In this document: positions 28,322 to 38,639 of the stretch, piece after piece
How the letters are laid out: each line of letters opens with the position of its first letter
Numbering within the stretch: the stretch's first letter is position 1
Assembly (NCBI GenBank): GCA_034509755.1
Contig: CM067550.1
Span: 55,001-119,000 of the forward strand
Reading direction: 5' to 3'
From: Anisodus tanguticus
Lineage: Eukaryota > Streptophyta > Magnoliopsida > Solanales > Solanaceae
DNA: 64,000 nt
Program-made: the position numbers and the translations under genes
Notes under the pieces: generated by a model
What the model was told of the DNA's origin: nothing
The model's database searches: none
The model's input: the letters and a program-made list of their open reading frames with translations, nothing else

Positions 28322-30540
28322 GTGACGGCTACTGGGTGGCCTCCCCCCGAGGTCACCCAACCCCCCGCGACCATTCCCCAACTTATTTCATACTCCAACA
28401 TCGTCACCAACTCCCACAAAATTGGCGGCGGTAATGGTTTGGCCGAGAACTCTCTTGGCCGAAACCCTACTCCCTCAATTCCATAAAAACCAATCACTTA
28501 TCTACATGGCGAGCCAACAATTCAGTTTACTAATCAAGAAGTTGCATCTATGGTGGAACAACAAGATTTGAAGTATGTCGTAGTTGGTAAGTTTAGTCAT
28601 GGAATGCCCTCCATTGCTTTCTTGAGGACGGCTATTCCAAAGCAATGTTCCTTAAAGGCGGAAGTGAATATTAGGCTTTTGCACAATAGGCATGTGTTGA
28701 TTCGATGTTCCATCGAAGAAGACTATGTCAATTTGATGTCAAGGCCTAATTTTTGGATAAAGGAGAATTCCAAATCCTTCTTCATGAGAACTTTCAAATG
28801 GGATATATCGTTTACTCCGGAAGAAGAAACAAGTATGGCGGTAATTTGGCTTTCATTCCCCAATTTACCTCCCAATTTCTATGTTCCATCGATATTGTTC
28901 TCCATAGCTTCGGCGGTGGGGAAACCAATTGCAATTGATGCGGCTACTTTGAACAAAACAAGACCTAGTTGTGATAGGGTTAAAGTGGAGGCCGATTTGC
29001 TACAAGAACACCCACAAAAGTATAATATCCAACTCATGAATGGGGAGGAGATGGAAACAATTTCATACAAGATTCGTTATGATTTCCTATCCAAATATTG
29101 TTCTACTTGCATGTTGCAAGGACACGATCTTCAAGGATGTTGGAAGGAGCACCCGGAATTACAACCGGAAAGGAGGCTCGACGGTGATGGCACAGTGGCG
29201 GTGGCGGCAAAAGGTAAGATTACTAACCCTACTCCACTCTCTACAAACCCTAGCCGTCAAAACCCTAACCCAAAACCACTTCCTACGGCCACAAACCCCA
29301 CCCAAGAATGGACTACCGTCACCCACAAAAGAAAATATCAAAACCAACAAAAACAGCCTTTGGAAGCCCTGGAAAATACAATTCCGATGACTGAAACAGT
29401 AAATCCGGAAAATTTGAATATCGGAAACAACCCCCCCTCGTCAAAACAACCACTTCTAACACAAATCCTCACTAAAATTGGTGTCCTGACGCCGGAAACA
29501 GTGATTCCGGCGACTTTAGATGCCGGAAACATAGCCTCCACGTCAAAACAGCCTCTCCCCGTCGAAAACTCTCCCGAAAACCCTATCGGAAACCACCCCA
29601 GCATCCCGGCAGTTACCCTAAACCACAATACCGCCTACCAAAACCCTAACCCAAAACCGGGAGTGGGAAACCCTAGCCCTAAACCACCAAGCCCAGAAAA
29701 AACCACCCAAAAACTACCGCCACCCAAAATACCGGAATACCTACCGGAACCCACCCAAACCTATCGGAAATCCAACCAAACCCTAATACCGCCCCCCTAA
29801 CCCTAATCCTAAACCGGTATTAGGGCTCACTACCATTTCAGCCTATTTTGGGTCAGACCCGACGACAGACCCACCACCAAAAAATCACACACCGGAAAAC
29901 ACACCTGCTGGAAACTTTTTACCGCCGAAAAGGCCCCCGGAAACCGACGCAATTCTGACATTGCCTCCGCCAAACCCTACAGTGCTACCTACCGGAAACC
30001 CTACCCGAGAAAACCCTACCTGGAACCCCACCCGACACAGTCCTGACTCGGAACCCAACCCAGCACCCTCTCGCCCACCCCAGCCCCCGCAACCCGCCCC
30101 ACACCCCACACCCACACCCCCACCCGAGCCCAAGTCCACACACACCCGCGGGGCCCACAATACCAAAATACACAAACCCAATTTCAAGCCCAAGTCCAAT
30201 TAATAATTCAAAGCCTACTCCAAAATCAAATATGCCATCCTTTCTACCACATCGGTTGTCTCCTCCTAACCAATTAGTAGTGCTAAATCAAGCATGCTTG
30301 GATTTACCCACTACTAGTAGTGAAGGGAGGAAATGGGGTGATGATGAAGAGGAAGAAGTAGCAGACAATGAAGAAAGTGCTAGAGGACTCCAAAAAGGAA
30401 AGGCACCTATGTCGAGTCAGGCTACTGATGACTTGAATGAATCAACAGAAGATAGTACGGCATTCTCAACCGGCCCAAGGAGAAGCAGAAGAGCGAGGAA
30501 TAGGGCAGCAGCCCGGATGACCTATGCACGCAAGGGATGA
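28322..30540 (+). pseudogene. E9 ORF1, several lesions
   Basis: GTG at the start site (28322) as in E8, a TAA at 28484-28486 where E8 has CAA, then open at 28550-29800 (end of DUF4283, knuckle CSTCMLQGHDLQGC, linker). A shift follows, and the tail reads at 30232-30540. The two shared oddities with E8 (GTG and linker type) show common descent from a source already lacking the ATG. Confidence 0.82.
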
Positions 30541-30755
30541 TTCAGTTTCATGACTACTTGGAAGATACACCAGAAAAGATACACCGTATTGAAGACTTTA
30601 TAAGGCCAGAGGTAGACTCTAGCTTTGTTCTTATATTAGTCTTTCTCTATGTTAGTATCATCATTTGTAATATCATCATAGAGTGTGTTATAAACTCTAT
30701 GATGATCATAGAATATTTAGTTTTAGCTAGTTCTTTCTTTTTGCATTCTGGCTAG
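30537..30755 (+). CDS. E9 small downstream ORF (72 aa)
   Basis: Begins MIQFHDYLEDTPEK, ends SSFFLHSG, with an ATGA overlap. Intact behind a dead ORF1. The hairpin stem is perfect and the loop reads GTGTTATAA. Confidence 0.5.
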   Translation: MIQFHDYLEDTPEKIHRIEDFIRPEVDSSFVLILVFLYVSIIICNIIIECVINSMMIIEYLVLASSFFLHSG

Positions 30756-30902
30756 GAGGCTTGCCTCAATAGGAGTAACCAGGTGGGGGTATAGGAATTC
30801 TCTCCCCTGCTTGTACTTCCCCTTTGAGGCCCCATGTTTCCTTTTATGTTATTAATAAAATACCACAAGCCGCGAGCCTGTGGCTTCAAAAAAAAAAAAA
30901 AA

Positions 30903-30919
30903 CCTAAACCCTAAACCCC
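30903..30919 (+). repeat. T9 short telomere-type tract
   Basis: Only about two heptamers (CCTAAACCCTAAACCCC) separate the E9 poly(A) from E10, the shortest spacer in the array. Confidence 0.85.
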
Positions 30920-31010
30920 ACGGTCCGAAAAAACGCTCTCTAGGTGAGGCGATTTTCGGCGTCACTTTCCCCAAAGCCTTTCCGGCCTTCGATGGCCATT
31001 CCGGCCTTAG

Positions 31011-33912
31011 ATGGCCATTCCGGCCACTGGCCGGCCTCCTCCTGAGGTCGGCCATCACCCTTCCAACCCCGCGCACCCTCTAGACTATTCCACCCTCTTC
31101 AAATCATCCCCCACCATCCCGATTTTGTCAAATCCCGCAACTGCCAACAATGGCGGAAACCCTAGCAATGGCGGCGGTACCTCTCCCATGTCCCTCTCGA
31201 TTCCAATCAAGCCTATTGTTTACCTACATGGTGAGCCTACTGTTAGGTTTGAGAAGAAGGAAGTAGAGGTGATGATTCATCACCAAGACTTAACACTTGC
31301 GGTTGTAGGAAAATATAGCCATGGATGGCCCGATATTGGTTTCTTGCGAAATGCCATACCAAAATAGTGTGGCTTGAAGGCGGATGTTCGAATTGGACTG
31401 CTATGTGATCGACATGTTTTAATTCGATGTACCATTGTTGAAGACTTCGACACTTTGATGTCAAAGCAGACCTTTGAGATTAAGGAGAAGAATAAGCCCT
31501 ACTTGATGAGAACCTTCAAATGGGATGTCTCCTTTAATCCGGCAGAAGAGAGTAGGTTTGCTTATGGGTGGATTTCATTCCTCGGATTATCTCCACATTA
31601 CTATGGCGAATCCACCCTCTTCTCGATGGCGGCGGCAGTGGGTACCCCAATAGCAGTAGATGCGGCTACATTAAATAAAACAAGACCAAGTTGTGCTAGA
31701 GTCAAAGTGGAGTTTGATTTGCTCAAGAACCATCCCCAACATGTTGTAATTCAAGTGGGGGAGGGAGATGGAATCACTACTGAATTACAAAAAATTAGAT
31801 ATGATTTCAAGCCAAAATATTGTACCAATTGCAAGCTATAAGGGCACGATGTTGATGGATGTTGGAATCTAAAACCAGCGTTGCGGCCGGAAAAGACTAA
31901 GGACAGTGATGGCGGCAAGGTGGTGACGGCAATGGCGAAGGCGGTGGCAACAAACAAAGGTAAGGCTTCAAACCCTACCCCTACTTCGACTATCCCTAGC
32001 CAACAAGTCCCAATCTCAACCACCAATGCCTTGATTCATGCCCCACCCACTAATTGGATTACAGTCACTAGAAAAAACAAGAAAAACAAGAATCAAAACC
32101 CAAAACAGCTCTCAAAACCCACTGGAACAGTGAATCCGGCCACTGGAACAGTTATTCCGGAGCCTAGGGCTATAGGAAACACTGCCCAAGTGTCGGAAAT
32201 CGACTCCTCATCGAAAAATGACCCCCCCAAAATTCCCGACGCCGGAAACCCTACCGGAATCCTTGGCAGCGCCGGAAACCTTGCCGGAAACCCTACCGGA
32301 ACCCTAGGCGGCGCCGGAACCCTACCAGAAATTCTACCGGCCCACCCCCATAATCCCAGAAGCCACCCAACAGCAACCCTACCAGCCGCCAATGCCATTG
32401 GGCCCCCCTTGGCCCAAAACCCCCTCTCAAACACTAACCCTAATACCGCCCCCCTTGAAACCACTACCAACAAACCCACTACCCCACCGCCAGAAAACCA
32501 CCCTACCACCACTTCACAGGTGACGGAAATATTTTCGGCCACCCCCCCACCACAAACCGCAACCACCGAAACCATTCCCTGCCCAAAACCACCCCAAAAC
32601 CCTAAACCACTACTGCCCGAAACCGCCCCTTCGCCAAACCCTAACCCACCGCAACCCGACCCACCAGAAAACCCCATACCCGATGCTACCCCTGACCCGA
32701 AAATTATACCCGACCCGCAACCCACATCCAGACCCATACCCAATACCAATCCTCAAAACCCGAGCCCTAACCCTAACCCGAGCCCACCCCCCAACCCTAT
32801 ACCCCTCTCGGCCCAACCCACTTTAAATCCGGCCCAATCCCAAAAAAACCAATCCGATACCCAAAGTCCACAATCCATTTCAGACACGGGCTCAACTTCA
32901 AACCCAACTCCAAAGCCAAATCTTAATCCCACAGCCACAGAATACAACCCACTCACAAAAAGCCCAACGACATAAAATTGGCTCAAAAATGCCTTTTCAT
33001 TTCCACCACAACCTTGCACTTTAAATAAAACCACTTCCGAAATTCCCTCTGTTAGTACCGCCACAACTGCTCCCTCAGACAGTGAGAGAAAGAGATGGTG
33101 TGAAACAGATGGAGAGAAGAGGGCCGACGAGGAGGAGGTTGGTTCGGGTTGTCCGACAGAGAACGATTTCGGCAAATTTTTGACAGAAAACTAGAGAAGC
33201 ATGGACAATTTATGGGCATGTCATCTTTTGAGGAGGCATTTGCGGATAAGCAATCTTATTATCCAGATCTAAGTGTAGAGGAGTATGTGGAGATGGGCGG
33301 AGACACGGATGATGAAGTAGAAATGGCTCTGTTCCTGGCAGAACCACCACATAATTTCTGAGACTATGATGCATATGGCTTATATGAGGAGGATACAGAC
33401 GCTGAGATATGGAACTGGAAGGCAACAGGGTTCCTGCGGCCGATGATGAGATTGATGAGGATGCCGAACCGATTGCCGTGGAAGATGCCCCAGATCAGGT
33501 ACATCTGCTAGAACGTTCTTTTCAAGGAGGACCGGGTAATGTAGATGAGATGGGAGGCAAGACGCTGGGGGAGCACTACTCAGAAGCAGCAAGGCAGGCC
33601 AAGCAAAGACAGGTAATGTCCGATCCCTTTGGTAATGTTGCTAGCAAGTCAGAATGGTCGGATGCCGAGGAGGACTCCCTGGCCCCAGACCGCATGCTTG
33701 TCATCCAGAAAGGGAATCTGTCGCCTCGCAATGTGCAAAGTACAAAGAAAAAGCTCACAAGGAAGAACAGCTGGGATGGCAAGATGCCAACAGTCAGGAA
33801 AATGCCAATGAGAGAAGCCAAGAAGAAAGTCCAGTTTGATGCTTCAAAAATGAGGGATCCTTCTAAATATGTTGGACCGCCTGAGTCACTGATCAACTCC
33901 AAGAAGAAATGA
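31011..33912 (+). pseudogene. E10 ORF1, multiple nonsense codons and shifts
   Basis: TAG at 31365-31367 and TAA at 31839-31841 interrupt DUF4283 and the zinc knuckle. The linker is open at 31881-32975, and the tail is in pieces at 33149-33361 and 33409-33912. It is one of the most decayed ORF1s, as expected for the oldest, innermost copy. Confidence 0.85.
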
Positions 33913-34130
33913 TCAAGCTTCATGAATACTTGGAAGACGAGAAGGAAGTATTGCCGCAAGTGGAGGATTTTATAAGTTCGGAGGTAGATGCTAATACTTT
34001 CGTACTTATCTTATTTCTCTACTATGTTAGCATTCTCATTTGTAATATCATCATAGAGTGTATTATAAACTCTATGATGATCATAGAATACTTGGTGCTA
34101 TCCAGTTCTTTCTTTTTACATTCTTGTTAG
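33909..34130 (+). CDS. E10 small downstream ORF (73 aa)
   Basis: Begins MIKLHEYLEDEKEV, ends SSSFFLHSC, ATGA overlap, perfect internal hairpin. Still intact in a badly damaged element. Confidence 0.5.
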   Translation: MIKLHEYLEDEKEVLPQVEDFISSEVDANTFVLILFLYYVSILICNIIIECIINSMMIIEYLVLSSSFFLHSC

Positions 34131-34283
34131 AATTTAGATCTTAGGCCTTATAGGAGTAGACTAGTGGGGTAACAGGAAATCTCCCCCCTGCTTGTACTTC
34201 CCCTTGGGGCCCCTTGTCTTTATTTATTTATTATTAATAAAATACCACAAGCCGTGAGGCTGTGGCTTCAAAAAAAAAAAAAA

Positions 34284-34408
34284 CTAAACCCTAAACCCTA
34301 AACCCCGAACCCCGAACACCGAACACCGAACCCTGAACCTTGAACACCGAACCCCTAACCCTGAACACCGAACACCGAACCCTATTCCTCGAACCCTGAA
34401 CCCTGAAC
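34284..34408 (+). repeat. T10 innermost degenerate telomere-type tract
   Basis: Begins CTAAACCCTAAACCC and decays into GAACCCC, GAACACC and GAACCCT units. It stops abruptly against MULE sequence at 34409. Confidence 0.88.
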
Positions 34409-34431
34409 AATAAGATCATGACCAATAAGAT

Positions 34432-36451
34432 ATGTCAAATGATGAATTGGATGGGCTATATATGGATATTCTAGATAATGGAAGTAGGGGTGACCAGATT
34501 CCTATACCCGAAGTTGCGAGCAATACACCAAGCATTACACAATCAACACAGTCCAACCATATAAAGAAATGTAATTTAAGAACAATGAAGTACTAGCAAC
34601 TTTGTTTAAACTTTCTTGTGTGAAGAAGGATTTTAGACTTAAGAATGTGATTAATTCGCGTACTATGTATTGTTTTCGATGTGTACATCCAGGGTGCAAG
34701 TGGTGGCTGAGGGTTGTGAAGCTTATAAGTTCTGATATATTCTGTATTAGAACCTACGTAAAGAATCACATGTGTGGTTCTGAGCATATTACGAGTCATA
34801 ATCCACACGCCATAGCAAAAGTGATCGGTGAATACTTCAAAGATAGGTTTTCTGATGGTAAAGGGCCCTCTACAAAAGATATGAGCCATTCAATGCATAC
34901 AGAGTTGGGTTGTAAGGTCAGTTATTGAAAAGTTTGGAAGGGCATGAAGATTGCAAAGGCTCTGACTAGGGAGACACATAAGCACGGGTATGTAATGTTT
35001 GATGTGTACCATTATATGCTTCGGTCCGTAAATCCAGGAAGTAAGACGGCATTGAAGGTTGATGAAAATGGGAAGTTCAAGTCATTTTTTTGTAGCCTAT
35101 GCTGCTTGGATGCTTGGTTTTGCCCAAATGAGAAAAGTTATATATGTCTATGGGACATTCTTGAGGAGTAAGTAGGAATGAGTGTTGTTGTCGGCTATGG
35201 CATAGAATGCGGAGAATCATATTTTTCCGGTGGCATTTTGTGTAGTGGACAAAGAGTATGATGCCTCGTACCAATATTTTTTTGAACAAATGAGAAGTTA
35301 GGTAGATGATACCACTGAGTTGTGCATAATTTTTTATAGGCATCCAAGTATCAAAAATGCGGTTTTGATTGTCTACCCTACATCTCATTATGGTTGTATA
35401 TGAGGCACCTTGGGGAAAATATCTGAACCACCTTTCACAATAATAAGGTCTTATCTCATTTTTATAAAGCAGCAAAAGAGTACAAGATAGATGTGTTCAA
35501 TGACCATTTAAATCAAATCAGAGATATGATACCTGGGGCCGCATAACATCTTGGGCGTGTTGGATTCCACAGATGGAGCATGGCATTCTGCCCGGGAAAT
35601 AGGTATATTTACACACATCGTTCCAACAAGTATTTAACTTGTTGCAATAATTGAGTGACTTGTTTGAGTTTCTTAAACAAGTTACAGGACTTTTTGGAAT
35701 AACTATGTTACTGTTGTGTTTTTTGATTTGTATATTAATTAACTTTCAGTTTTTTAGAATAAGTGATTGTTTATTTTAACAAGTATAATATTATGACGAC
35801 TAACAATGTTGAGTCGGTGAATGCAATGTTCAATGTTGAAGGATGATTTCTCATTATTGCTCTATTTGATTCCATCAACATGAGATTTGCATAAAAAAAA
35901 TCACGAGAGGTGTATGGACTTCATCAACTTACCAACCATCTTTGTTCCTTCAATGGAAAAAAAATATCAAAGTATATCAACCTGGGGAACAAGTTATTGG
36001 CCCATCAAATTTCCAATTGTAGGTTCAGTGTCACCGGTCATGGTAAAGTTGCAATGGTGAATCTTCAAATAAGATCTTGTACTTGTAGAATTTTTTACTT
36101 GAACAAAATAATGTATACACATCCTATGGAAGCACTCAGAGTCCATTATGGTGAAGACTCTGGAAGGTGGATTTATGAGTACTCATCTCCATATTATACG
36201 GTGGAGAAATACATAATTGCATATTATGAGAAAATTCATCCTATGCCTTCTGAAGAATCTTGAAAAGTTCCTTTGGAGATTTTAGAGAGAGAAATACCTC
36301 ATCCATATGTTGATCCGAGCAAATCGGGAAGAGGCGGACAAAGAGAAGGCGTGAAATCGGGAAATCATTTCCAACATGGAAAAACAAATGCTTCATATGT
36401 AAAATAGTTGGCCACAAAAGAACTACATGCCCATCCCGAGTTGCTCCATAG
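34432..36451 (+). pseudogene. MuDR-like transposase remnant
   Basis: Read piecewise: a MuDR N-terminal region (34602-34928, with CFRCVHPGCKWWLRV); transposase core around IFPVAFCVVDKE and the FFEQM segment (about 35220-35300) in a shifted frame; RWSMAFCPGNR near 35565; a likely GT-AG intron at about 35601-35784; then VESVNAMF, a SWIM-type zinc motif (CTCRIFYLNKI...HPMEALRVH, ~36070-36145) and a terminal CCHC knuckle (CFICKIVGHKRTTC, ~36390-36430). Stops (first at 34926-34928) and shifts make it non-functional. Confidence 0.75.
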
Positions 36452-37010
36452 TTGTTAATCTTGCACTATCTTGTAACAGTAATTACTCTTGTTGGTGTTT
36501 GTGAACTTAAATTTTAAGACATTTTAATTTTGTTCTTTCTTGTAATGGTAAACTCTGTTTTTGGTGCTTGTGAACCTAATTTATAATAGATGTTGATCTT
36601 GTTTAAATCATAAATATATGTTCTGTTGACATTTCTATTGTTAATGAATTGTTGAATAATTTCCACAAGTAAGGAATCTGTCGCAACAACTTTATTACTT
36701 GTTGGTGTTCTTTCAACAAGTGAACGACCTTGTTGCAGCAACTAATAAGTTGTTGAACATATTACAACAAATGAGAGTTTTTATGATGTACCAAATCTGT
36801 TGCAACAATTAAGTTACTTGTTGCGGTTTATCCAACAAGTGACATGACTTGTTACATCAACTGGTTGGTTGTTTGAGTTTTTTCAACAAGTGGACAGACT
36901 TGTTGCAGTAACTAGGTAAGTTATTGTGTTTTATCCAACAAGTAATATGACTTGTTCAACAACTATGTTACTTGTTACAACAGATTTGGTACTTCTTGCA
37001 ACAGATTCTA
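36452..37010 (+). other. AT-rich stretch with TTGTTGCAACAA-like motifs
   Basis: No gene seen. From ~36650 to 36990 the sequence is crowded with variants of ACTTGTTGCAACA, in both orientations because the core is palindromic. Similar clusters are at about 38000-38420, 39360-39430, 40380-40630 and 42280-42540. Confidence 0.6.
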
Positions 37011-37940
37011 CTTGATTCGCCCATTTTTAGTGATCAACAAAGGGATTCAATGATATTTAGTGATAAACAATGGTAATCAATGATATTTAGTGATAAACAA
37101 TTGAAATCAATGATACTTAATTAATTTGATTGTATTTTGAGTTAGGACGAATGATCAACTACGTGACTATGCACTAAAACGAGTGATCAAAAGAGTGATT
37201 TGATGTGAAATGCTTGATTCACCCATGTTTAGTGATAAATAATTGAAATCAATGGTATTTAGTGATAAATCATTGAAATCAATGATACTTAATCAATATG
37301 ATGATATTTTGAGTCAGGACAAATGATCAACTACGTGATTATGCACTAAATCGAGTGATCATAAGAGTGATTTGATGTGAAATACTTGATTCAACAGAGC
37401 TCCCGCCGCCTTTGTCTGTCCTCTAGTAAGAAAATTTGGTACACCTCTCGGCTCAAGAAGCGTTGCGGGTTCACCAGGGTTGGGAGACCCATATTTAATA
37501 ATAAATAATTGAAATCAATGGTATTTAGTGATAAACAATTGAAATCAATGATACTTAATCAATATGATAGTATTTTGAGTCAGGACGGATTATCAACTAC
37601 ATACTATGCACTAAAACGAGTGATCATAAGAGTAATTTGATGTGAAATACTTGATTCACCCATATTTAGTGATAAACAATTAAAATCAATGATTTTTAGT
37701 GATAAAAATTTGAAATCAATGATATTTAGTGATAAAAATTTGAAATCTATGATATTTAGTGATAAAAATTTGAAATCAATGATACTTAATCAATTTGATG
37801 GTATTTTGACTCAGTATGGATGATCAACTACGTGACTATGCACTAAAATGAGTGATCATAAGAGTGATTTAATGTGAAATACTTGATTCACCCATATTTA
37901 GTGATAAACATTTGAAATCAATGAAATTTAATGACCAATA
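37011..37940 (+). repeat. Tandem repeat of roughly 180-240 bp, about four copies
   Basis: Each unit has TTTAGTGATAAACAATTGAA-type lines, then CAATGATACTTAATCAAT, a segment with GATCAACTACGTGA and GCACTAAAACGAGTGATCAT, and ends near ACTTGATTCACCCAT. Units start near 37015, 37214, 37490 and 37665. The TTTAGTGATAAA sub-unit is itself repeated inside each copy. One boundary holds a foreign insertion (37393-37488). Confidence 0.75.
37393..37488. other. GC-richer ~95-bp insertion inside the tandem repeat
   Basis: Neighbouring units read ATTCACCCATATTTA. Here ATTCA and CCCATATTTA are separated by ~95 bp of distinctly GC-richer sequence (AGCTCCCGCCGCC ... GGGTTGGGAGA). There is no target duplication. 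Origin unknown; filler DNA from break repair, possibly organellar, is one option. Confidence 0.55.
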
Positions 37941-38639
37941 GAGTAAAAATGTTATAATAACTAAGTACATTATTACAACAATTAAGTACATTATCGCAAC
38001 AACTTAGTCACATGTTGCAACAATTGACGCACTTGTTGCAACTACTATAGTATATGTTGTAACATGTTTCTTACTTATTGAAATAGTTGTAATAAATGTT
38101 TGATTTGTTGCAACAACGGATACATCTATTGCAACGATTTTCTAAGTTGTTACTAAATATAATGCAACAAATAGGAAATCTTTTGCAACAACTTACTCAT
38201 CTGTTGCAATATCTGCAACAATTGTTTGATTATTGACTTATTTGAAACTACTAAACATAATGTGAAAATCTAATGACATACTGTTTGATTTTTATCCAAC
38301 AGTTGCAGAGGTTGTTGCAACAGTAACAAATATGTTTCAACAACTTACCTTATATATTCCAACAAGTTCATCAACTGTTTGATTTTTACCAACTAATTAG
38401 TAATATGTTGCAACAAATTAGTAACTTGTTTGAAACTACCGAAACAACTTAATAACATACATACTGATCCAGAGGTTGTACTGGTACTGAACACCAAACA
38501 TACATTTGTAAATATATAACAAAATTACATAATCCATCAACATCACATAATTCACCAATAACATAAAAAAAGTAGAAACTTAAAAGAAATTGTTCAACAA
38601 GCCCAAAAACTATAAATCTTAAATAATTATTCAACATCC

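Larger units (their letters stand above)
28230..30902 (+). mobile_element. E9: ORF1-only LINE, sister of E8
   Basis: About 2.67 kb with the complete 5' end (CTTTTCACTGAAACACGG), UTR hairpin, damaged ORF1, intact small ORF, terminal hairpin with one broken pair (GAGCCTGTGG arm) and poly(A) 30888-30902. Confidence 0.9.
30920..34283 (+). mobile_element. E10: ORF1-only LINE, most proximal copy
   Basis: About 3.36 kb, truncated by ~15 nt at the 5' end (starts ACGGTCCG). The start region carries a direct duplication of GATGGCCATTCCGGCC (two ATGs, 30992 and 31011). The terminal hairpin has a GTGA loop. Poly(A) 34270-34283. Confidence 0.9.
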
